Source: Gammaproteobacteria bacterium (GTDB lineage: Bacteria > Pseudomonadota > Gammaproteobacteria > S012-40). Taken from it: a DNA stretch of 10,321 nucleotides. A program made the translations under genes and the position numbers. The stretch is from contig JAOTSL010000093.1 of the NCBI GenBank assembly GCA_029864945.1, positions 1-10,321 of the forward strand, in the 5' to 3' direction. The notes beneath the pieces are model-generated. The model saw nothing but the letters and a program-made list of their open reading frames with translations. It did not search any database and was not told where the DNA came from. Below are positions 5,412 to 10,321 of this stretch, piece after piece (position 1 is the stretch's first letter; every line of letters starts with the position of its first letter).

Positions 5412-5762
5412 ATGCAAACAATTAAGAAAATTAACATTGCCCTCGACAACGGGCTGGCTAAGGCGGTATTTGATCATGTAAGAAACTACATGATGTGCTC
5501 GTTATTGTTGGCTATAGGTGTCTCTGGTTTTGGTGATGACTCTGATTTGTTGCTTAATTTGATTCCGAATACATATTCGACGATAAGTCTTGTGGCGCTT
5601 TCCTTTATTTTGTTTTGTTTGAATCTTTATGATGGTATTCGTGTGTTATCAAAATCAAGCTATCATACAATTTACATTATTGGATTAGTCGTGATCTATA
5701 TTGCGATGTCTGTTGTTGTAATTGAATTAACATCAAGCTTTCGTGCTTCGTTTACAGGTTGA
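5412..5762 (+). CDS. Small integral membrane protein with three predicted helices
   Basis: I do not recognise this 116-residue protein. It has a short, basic, amphipathic N-terminus (MQTIKKINIALDNGLAKAVF), then three hydrophobic segments at about 27-41, 56-73 and 84-106, with short polar loops (GDDSD at 41-45, DGIRVLSKSSYH at 74-85) and a short polar tail. Such a layout suggests an inner-membrane protein. The ATG at 5412 lacks a clear Shine-Dalgarno sequence; starting at the internal Met27 or Met28 would keep the three helices. The gene is on its own, 232 bases before the tail end of the convergent DUF285 gene. Confidence that it is real rests on length and coherent hydrophobicity. Confidence 0.55.
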   Translation: MQTIKKINIALDNGLAKAVFDHVRNYMMCSLLLAIGVSGFGDDSDLLLNLIPNTYSTISLVALSFILFCLNLYDGIRVLSKSSYHTIYIIGLVVIYIAMSVVVIELTSSFRASFTG

Positions 5763-5788
5763 CCAGGGCAGTATTAATGAATGCCTGG
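5763..5788 (+). terminator. Hairpin directly after the membrane-protein stop
   Basis: CCAGG (5763-5767) starts at the base after the stop codon and pairs with CCTGG (5784-5788); CA/TG extends the stem past a one-base bulge. No T run follows, so it would be a Rho-independent terminator only in a loose sense. The rest of the gap up to 5994 shows only the tandem repeat at 5943 and a weak hairpin at 5981. Confidence 0.25.
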
Positions 5789-5942
5789 CCGACTGAGTGA
5801 AAAGGCGCTTGGTTATGCGGCTATCCAACTACAGCTTGATAAGGTATAGCCCAAGAAGAGAAAAATTAAGACAGTTAATGGGTTGATGTAAGAGGTGAGT
5901 TCGCTAACAGATGGAATGGGTTTTGACGCTGTTTCAAAATTT

Positions 5943-5972
5943 GTTACTCAAGAGTTACTCAAGAGTTACTAA
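5943..5972. repeat. 11-bp tandem repeat, about 2.7 copies
   Basis: GTTACTCAAGA occurs perfectly at 5943-5953 and 5954-5964, then partially (GTTACTAA) at 5965-5972. It lies in the convergent gap just beyond the end of the DUF285 gene. It looks like a slippage-type microduplication of no known function. Confidence 0.85.
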
Positions 5973-5980
5973 ATAAATTG

Positions 5981-5993
5981 TATGGCTCCCATA
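5981..5993 (-). terminator. Weak hairpin just past the DUF285 gene stop
   Basis: TATGG (5981-5985) pairs with CCATA (5989-5993) over a 3-nt loop. Read on the minus strand it sits one base after the stop codon and is followed by CAATTTATTTAG. The short stem makes it a poor but positionally sensible terminator. Confidence 0.25.
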
Positions 5994-5994
5994 T

Positions 5995-8001
5995 TTAGAG
6001 CGCACTTCCAGCTCCTCCACCATCTATTATTTTCCAGCCGTATGTACTTATAAGTGAAGATCTGGCAGTTACAGCACCGTTTCCGCTGAATTTGCTGTCC
6101 CCCCCGTGAAATTTGACATCGTTCTGAACAATCTGGCTAGCCCAGCCTTGAAGTAAGGCGTTATAATTTTCGGTAGAAAGCATTCCAAAAGCGAACATTT
6201 CACTCATACTGGTCACAGACGTGACGTCCCATTCACTGATATCCTGGTCGAACTCCCTGGCAGCTGCAAACATATTACGCATGCTAGTTACTGAAGAGAC
6301 GTCCCAATTTCCGATATCTTGGTTGAACTGGAAAGCGGCTGAAAACATAGCACTCATATCCGTCACTGAGGCGACGTTCCAATTACTAATATCTTGGTTG
6401 AAGGATGTAACGGCGTAAAACATATAACTCATATCGGTTACTGAAGAGACGTCCCAATTGCCGATATCCTGGTTGAATGATGCCGTGCTGTTAAACATTC
6501 CACTCATATCAGTTACTGACGATACGTTCCAATTACTAATATCCTGGTTGAAAGGTGTAACGCCATAAAACATATAGCTCATATCGGTTACTGACGAGAC
6601 ATCCCACCTGCTGATATTTTGGTTGAATGAAGTTGCGCTGTTAAACATCTTAGACATGTTGGTTACTGATGAGACGTCCCAATTCTCAATATTCTGGTTG
6701 AATGAAGTTGCGCTGTTAAACATCTTAGTCATGCGAGTTACTGACGATACGTCCCAACTCCCGATATTCTGGTCGAATGAAGTTGCGCCGTTAAACATCT
6801 CACTCATACTAGTTACTGAAGAGACGTTCCAGTTTTCGATATTTTGATTAAAGGATGCAGCGCCAACAAACATATGGTTCATATCTGTTACTGAAGACAC
6901 GTTCCAGTTACTCAAATCGCCGTTAAAGGAGGTAGCATCTGCAAACATCCAGCTGATGTTATTTATTGAGGAGACATCCCAGGTGCTCATATCTTGATTG
7001 AATGCAGCTGCCCCCCAAAACATCGCTGTCATATCTGTGACTAACGATAAATCAGGCGAATCAGTGGCGTTGCTTGTAAGATTGACATATTTACAGAATG
7101 CACAATTCATCGTCAGCCATTTATTTGTGCCCCATTGTTCTATGGTGAGCATTTTCTCTCTATCACTATCTAACCGCGAGTAGGTTGATGGAAACCTGCC
7201 ATTAATACTAACGGTATAAATTCCGGGCGTTGTATAGGTGTGGGTTATGTCGTCGGTTACATTGTAATCCAAAGAGCCATCGCCCCAGTCAACGATGTAA
7301 TCGTAGTCCAATTCTGCAGAACTATAGTTGCCCTTTCGGGTGCTTATCATTATTTGATTATCGTCCGTAACGCCTGGGTTGTCAGTTTTCCAGGTAGTGA
7401 TAAATGGATTTGGTGTTGTTACATAAACTATGCGGCTTATTGTCCCGATATTATTTGCTGCATCTACTGCTGAGTAAGTTATTTTATATGAACCGACTTT
7501 ATCTACGTCTATTTCTCCCATTATAGAGACATCTAAACTTCCATCTTTTTCATCAAATGCGGTGGCACCTGTTTCTACATAAGTACCGCCTTGCACTAAT
7601 ATAACTATTTCATCGTCATCCAAAGTAAGAATGGGGGCTTTTATATCTGGTTCTTCAATAACAAAAATGGTTCGGGTAACTGTGTTGAAATTATTAGCTA
7701 AATCAGTCGCGGAGTAGATAATAGTATATTTTCCTACGAGCTCAATATTGAGGTCACTCGATATATTAACGCTTATGGCTCCGTCCCTATTGTCAATTGC
7801 AGTTGCCCCATGCTCGGTATAGCTTTCACCTATTATCAAGGTGATGGTGCTATCTCCGTGTAACGTGATAATCGGCACAGACGTATCAATGGGGCTAATA
7901 GTCGGTTCTTCATCATTAACGCTACAAGCACTAAACAGTAGAGTGCTGCTTAAAAGAAACAATAATAAATAAACTTTTTTTAGGGGAACAATATTTCGCA
8001 T
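5995..8001 (-). CDS. BspA/DUF285-family surface lipoprotein with Ig-like and PKD-like domains
   Basis: The 668-residue protein starts with a lipoprotein signal (hydrophobic residues 10-23, lipobox FSA-C26; Ser at +2 predicts outer-membrane sorting). Two DUF5011-type Ig-like domains follow at about 43-116 and 122-196; each has G.(S/T)Y.E.GATA.D..DG, then G.Y.I.YSA.D.ANN and a closing R.I.V strand. A PKD-like module at about 200-288 carries VDWGDGS (237-243) and ITHTYTTPGIYTVSI (252-266). Residues 316-605 are an array of 25-residue DUF285 repeats (consensus WxVSSVTDMSxMFxxAxSFNQDIxN). The tail, LSTENYNALLQGW to STYGWKIIDGG, is the usual end of marine members. Proteins of this type are probably surface-exposed adhesion or binding modules; the ligand is unknown. 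The ATG at 8001 has AGAGAA about ten bases upstream. It is transcribed divergently from the outer-membrane protein gene at 8563. Confidence 0.88.
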   Translation of the reverse strand: MRNIVPLKKVYLLLFLLSSTLLFSACSVNDEEPTISPIDTSVPIITLHGDSTITLIIGESYTEHGATAIDNRDGAISVNISSDLNIELVGKYTIIYSATDLANNFNTVTRTIFVIEEPDIKAPILTLDDDEIVILVQGGTYVETGATAFDEKDGSLDVSIMGEIDVDKVGSYKITYSAVDAANNIGTISRIVYVTTPNPFITTWKTDNPGVTDDNQIMISTRKGNYSSAELDYDYIVDWGDGSLDYNVTDDITHTYTTPGIYTVSINGRFPSTYSRLDSDREKMLTIEQWGTNKWLTMNCAFCKYVNLTSNATDSPDLSLVTDMTAMFWGAAAFNQDMSTWDVSSINNISWMFADATSFNGDLSNWNVSSVTDMNHMFVGAASFNQNIENWNVSSVTSMSEMFNGATSFDQNIGSWDVSSVTRMTKMFNSATSFNQNIENWDVSSVTNMSKMFNSATSFNQNISRWDVSSVTDMSYMFYGVTPFNQDISNWNVSSVTDMSGMFNSTASFNQDIGNWDVSSVTDMSYMFYAVTSFNQDISNWNVASVTDMSAMFSAAFQFNQDIGNWDVSSVTSMRNMFAAAREFDQDISEWDVTSVTSMSEMFAFGMLSTENYNALLQGWASQIVQNDVKFHGGDSKFSGNGAVTARSSLISTYGWKIIDGGGAGSAL
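6187..7056 (-). repeat. 75-bp (25-codon) DUF285 repeat array
   Basis: Tryptophans at residues 341, 366, 391 and so on to 591 are exactly 25 apart. This gives ten full repeats (6232-6981), preceded by one degenerate unit lacking the Trp (316-340) and followed by a partial one (591-605). Neighbouring copies vary in identity: units starting at plus 6376 and 6526 differ at about 7 of 75 bases, and those at 6601 and 6676 share a 34-base identical run. The long antisense frames over this array are by-products of the repeat. Confidence 0.9.
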
Positions 8002-8562
8002 TGTATATTTTCTCTTAGGTTTATTTGCGAACTGCTATGCCATGTTTTTTATTTAAAACCAGGGAGATGCTTATCCTGGATTCATGTCTATATTTTTATA
8101 TGTCTTTATTTTATTAATATATTCATGAGGTTAGCGCGTTGTATTAGCTCACATCAAGCAACGAGCAACTTAAAATTTAGAAACACCTTCAAAAATAAAC
8201 CTCTTAGATAAATATGCTTAATAGCTCATGAAAAGGACTGAGCTTCAAAACGGTTAGTCTGATCAGAATACCATATCATTTATGAATGGCTGGTTAAGGT
8301 TTGAGCAGTTCAATGGTGATTTTACCGTTTATTCAATATCGTTAACGTGGGATATATTGATCTATCGAAACTAAATGATAAATTCTTTAATTTGTTAAGG
8401 TGTATATAAGAATTTACTAAGCGCCATTACTTGGCAGTAATGGATGATGACCTTGTTAAATAGGCCTTATATTTTGATGGAGTATGTACGCAAAATATTA
8501 CTGGCACGAATAGTTCATGATATGACTGAAATTAATATACCTGCTCAGTCAAGGATTAGACT
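8002..8562. other. Divergent intergenic region with a perfect hairpin
   Basis: This 561-bp gap should hold the promoters of both flanking divergent genes, but none matches consensus well. CCATTACT (8424-8431) and AGTAATGG (8436-8443) form an 8-bp hairpin with a TGGC loop and no T tail. TCTGATCAGA (8258-8267) is a 10-bp palindrome. A 30-codon frame at 8282-8374 has no ribosome-binding site. No RNA gene is recognisable. Confidence 0.4.
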
Positions 8563-9354
8563 ATGCGCGATAAATTTGTCATTGTATTTGCTCTGTTAAT
8601 TTTCAATAGTGGGATCGTAGCCGCTGCACCAAGCGGGATTCATTACGTCGGCGGTGCATCGGTAGGTTACAACTCCTTTTCTTTCGATAAAAAGATTGAA
8701 CAACAACTGACATTCAAATCCGTTGAAGGTTTTACCACTGTTTTATTTCGTGGTTTTATGTTGTCTCTAAATACTTCGATGAGTTTAAAGGATAGCGATG
8801 TTTCTGAAGCGGGTGCAACCGGTTCGGCTTCACGCTTTGATAGCAATGTTTTAGCTGGTTATCAGATTAATCCAAGCATCACATTATTTGCTGGGTATAA
8901 AGGAGGAAAAACCGAGATTTCTTATCGTAGTAGGGATGGTGTTAGCCAACCAGGCTGCAGAGTTAATTCAGTGGGAACGTATGAAGAAATCTTTTTGCAA
9001 AAAGGCCCCTATTTAGGTGGCTCGTATACACTAAATTTAAAAAAATCAGGAAAACTTTCTGCTTCTTTAGCATATGCTCGGCTTAAATCAGTGAATACAT
9101 TTGCATGTGGTGGTGATGGTACAAATACAGGCGACAATATTGCTCTTAGCGACATAGATGGTTCTGCGTCAGCAGATGCTGATTCGGGTTACAGCGCTGC
9201 GCTGACCTGGGGTATGTCTATAACGCCACGGTTAATTTATCAAACCAAACTTAAAATAAATTACTATCAGCAGAAGCTTGTAAGCAATGGCAAAGTATTT
9301 CCAATAAGCCAAAAGTTTATTATTTACAACACTGGTTTAATATTTGTTTGGTGA
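8563..9354 (+). CDS. Putative beta-barrel outer-membrane protein
   Basis: The 263-residue protein has a Sec signal (MRDKFVIVFALLIFNSGIVAAA, cut near 21-23). The rest is Gly/Ser/Tyr-rich with alternating hydrophobic strands, for example YVGGASVGYNSFSF (28-41), SNVLAGYQINPSITLFAGYKGG (94-115 region), GPYLGGSYTLNL (148-159), GYSAALTWGMSITPRLIYQTKLKINYY and a final strand IIYNTGLIFVW. The terminal tryptophan preceded by alternating hydrophobic residues fits the Bam-recognised beta-signal. About eight to ten strands seem likely. C132 and C182 are the only cysteines of the mature protein and could form one disulfide between loops. AAGGA (8551-8555) lies seven bases before the ATG. I do not recognise a specific family or substrate. 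A TlpA-like thioredoxin gene lies convergently next to it, but convergence is not evidence that they work together. Confidence 0.75.
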   Translation: MRDKFVIVFALLIFNSGIVAAAPSGIHYVGGASVGYNSFSFDKKIEQQLTFKSVEGFTTVLFRGFMLSLNTSMSLKDSDVSEAGATGSASRFDSNVLAGYQINPSITLFAGYKGGKTEISYRSRDGVSQPGCRVNSVGTYEEIFLQKGPYLGGSYTLNLKKSGKLSASLAYARLKSVNTFACGGDGTNTGDNIALSDIDGSASADADSGYSAALTWGMSITPRLIYQTKLKINYYQQKLVSNGKVFPISQKFIIYNTGLIFVW

Positions 9355-9401
9355 CGCAATACTAATTCAAATATGAGAGGGTGACTTCCATTTTTTGCTT
9401 G

Positions 9402-9420
9402 CTGGTTAGTTCTAAGCCAG
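9402..9420. other. Hairpin between convergent genes
   Basis: CTGGTTA (9402-9408) pairs with TAAgCCAG (9413-9420), with one bulged G and loop GTTC. It lies in the 72-bp convergent gap. The T tract (9391-9396) is on the wrong side for a plus-strand terminator, and the minus strand has A's after the stem, so a terminator role is doubtful. Confidence 0.25.
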
Positions 9421-9426
9421 AGATGA

Positions 9427-9936
9427 TTACATCTTAGTGCCAAATAGAGTACCTATCATTTTAATAGTCTCCGGGCTATCCCATTGATGAAAGCCGCGCA
9501 CTTTTTTGAGTACGCGCCCTTTGCTGTCAATGAGAAGTGTTAGGGGAATTGTAGTGGCACCCAACATGTTTTCCATCGTCAATTTATAATCGTGATAATT
9601 GTCAAAGGTGATGCCGGAACGCATAAGAAAGTTGTAAGCGGCATTGCTATCGTCATCGGTGGAGATGCCGATTATATTGAATTGTTTTCCGCCATAACGA
9701 TTAAATAAGTATTCTAAGGACGCCATTTCTTCCCGACAGGGCTCACACCAACTAGCCCACACGTTTATGATCAGAGGTTTACCACGGAATTCAGATAGCT
9801 TTCTAAAATCGCCGGCGAAGCCATAAAGCGATGCCTCTCGTAGCACACTACCTTCTTTAACTTCCCCTGGCGTACCGGCAAAAGTGTGTGTGGAAACTAA
9901 CAATAGGAATAAAATAATGATCGCTTTGATTTTCAT
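9427..9936 (-). CDS. Exported TlpA-like thioredoxin-fold protein
   Basis: The 169-residue protein has a Sec signal (MKIKAIIILFLLLVSTHTFA, cut after A20). A single thioredoxin/AhpC-TSA fold follows, close to the size of TlpA/ResA-type periplasmic proteins. It shows KLSEFRGKPLIINVWASWCEPC up to the active site W63-C64-E65-P66-C67, REEMASLE after it, NIIGISTDD at 87-95, and the cis-proline P131 in TTIPLTLLID. Family members reduce disulfides or act as thiol-disulfide exchangers on periplasmic partners, often in cytochrome c maturation; no ccm or other partner gene is in the window. The start ATG at 9936 has GAGATAA about ten bases upstream and an extended -10 promoter at 9967-9975. Both active-site cysteines are intact. 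The substrate is unknown. Confidence 0.88.
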   Translation of the reverse strand: MKIKAIIILFLLLVSTHTFAGTPGEVKEGSVLREASLYGFAGDFRKLSEFRGKPLIINVWASWCEPCREEMASLEYLFNRYGGKQFNIIGISTDDDSNAAYNFLMRSGITFDNYHDYKLTMENMLGATTIPLTLLIDSKGRVLKKVRGFHQWDSPETIKMIGTLFGTKM

Positions 9937-10321
9937 AATCGGGTTATCTCAATGTTGGTGGCGGGGATTATATCAAATAAATAATAAGCGACGTATCAAT
10001 GTTCCTACTTTAACGGCATAACAGTAGATATATGAAGGGGACTTAGTGAGTCAATATAAAATAACCAGATCGAGTTCATCAGTGACAACTACTAATGTGT
10101 CTTCATTGTTTCTATGACAATTTACTTCTACTGGTGTTTGTGAATTTGTTATGGGATTATATGACGTTGGTCCTCACATGTATTTAAACATTCATTGAAA
10201 ACTATCTCTTATTAAGAGCATTGCCACTATTAAGTAAGTGTTTTAAGCATTTAAAATTCATACTAGAAATGGAATCGATTTGTAAATAAATTATTGTGCT
10301 CAGTTGAGATAGTCATAATAC
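9937..10321. other. Gap after the thioredoxin gene, no convincing gene
   Basis: Apart from the promoter for the minus-strand thioredoxin gene, nothing firm is visible. A GTG at 10046 with AAGGGG (10035-10040) opens only 23 codons, to 10117. CTCTT (10206-10210) and AAGAG (10214-10218) form a small hairpin. The stretch is AT-rich to the window end. Confidence 0.35.
9967..9975 (-). promoter_or_regulatory. Extended -10 promoter for the TlpA-like gene
   Basis: On the minus strand the sequence reads TGATATAAT, a perfect TATAAT (plus 9967-9972) with the TGn extension (9973-9975). No good -35 lies at 17 bp, which is usual for extended -10 promoters. Transcription would start near 9960, leaving a leader of about 24 nt. 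Confidence 0.55.

Noticed and set aside
6187..7056. CRISPR-like regular repeat spacing
   Set aside because: The 75-bp periodicity lies wholly in a protein-coding frame with conserved amino acids and no unique spacers; it is a DUF285 repeat array.
6221..7473. Several plus-strand open frames across the lipoprotein gene
   Set aside because: They are antisense to a well-supported coding sequence with recognisable domains, and their repeated peptides mirror the DUF285 repeats.
8282..8374. 30-codon frame in the divergent intergenic region
   Set aside because: No ribosome-binding site, no recognisable motif and a length expected by chance.
10046..10117. 23-codon frame with AAGGGG upstream near the window end
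   Set aside because: The upstream purine run is suggestive, but the Ser/Thr-rich peptide is too short and unrecognised to call a gene.

Overview
The window looks like a stretch of a Gram-negative, probably marine-type gammaproteobacterial chromosome. The evidence is a TrmL-family tRNA methyltransferase, an exported TlpA-like thioredoxin, Lol-type lipoproteins, a beta-barrel outer-membrane protein ending in an aromatic residue, and sigma70-like promoters. The genus cannot be told from the sequence.

Layout: trmL (minus strand, 128-592) is a housekeeping gene with its own promoter and two strong hairpins after its stop. It is followed by a visibly more AT-rich accessory stretch (about 600-5400) in which every gene reads on the plus strand and the genes are mostly separated by 100-250 bp gaps. 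These are: a higB-higA toxin-antitoxin pair whose antitoxin carries a C-terminal M78/ImmA metallopeptidase domain; a small pRiA4b ORF-3/MM3350-like protein; a small lipoprotein; an RNase HI with an N-terminal viroplasmin-type hybrid-binding domain; a small exported fibronectin-III-like protein; and a frameshifted remnant carrying a GCSC...FGC cysteine motif. A small three-helix membrane protein (5412-5762) follows. No integrase, transposase or convincing integron attC site was found.

The second half holds a 668-residue lipoprotein on the minus strand (two DUF5011-type Ig-like domains, a PKD-like WGDG module, then a 25-residue-periodic BspA/DUF285 array). Next come a 560-bp divergent intergenic region, a beta-barrel outer-membrane protein on the plus strand, and convergently a TlpA-like thioredoxin. 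The three encode envelope or periplasmic proteins but nothing shows that they act together.

I did not find a clear new multi-gene system. The observations most worth a second look are a perfect 14-bp inverted repeat with a 2-nt spacer inside the higA coding sequence, the layout of the higBA promoter and operator, the frameshifted cysteine-motif remnant behind the FN3-like gene, and signs of recent duplication inside the DUF285 array. All coordinates and counts were read by eye.
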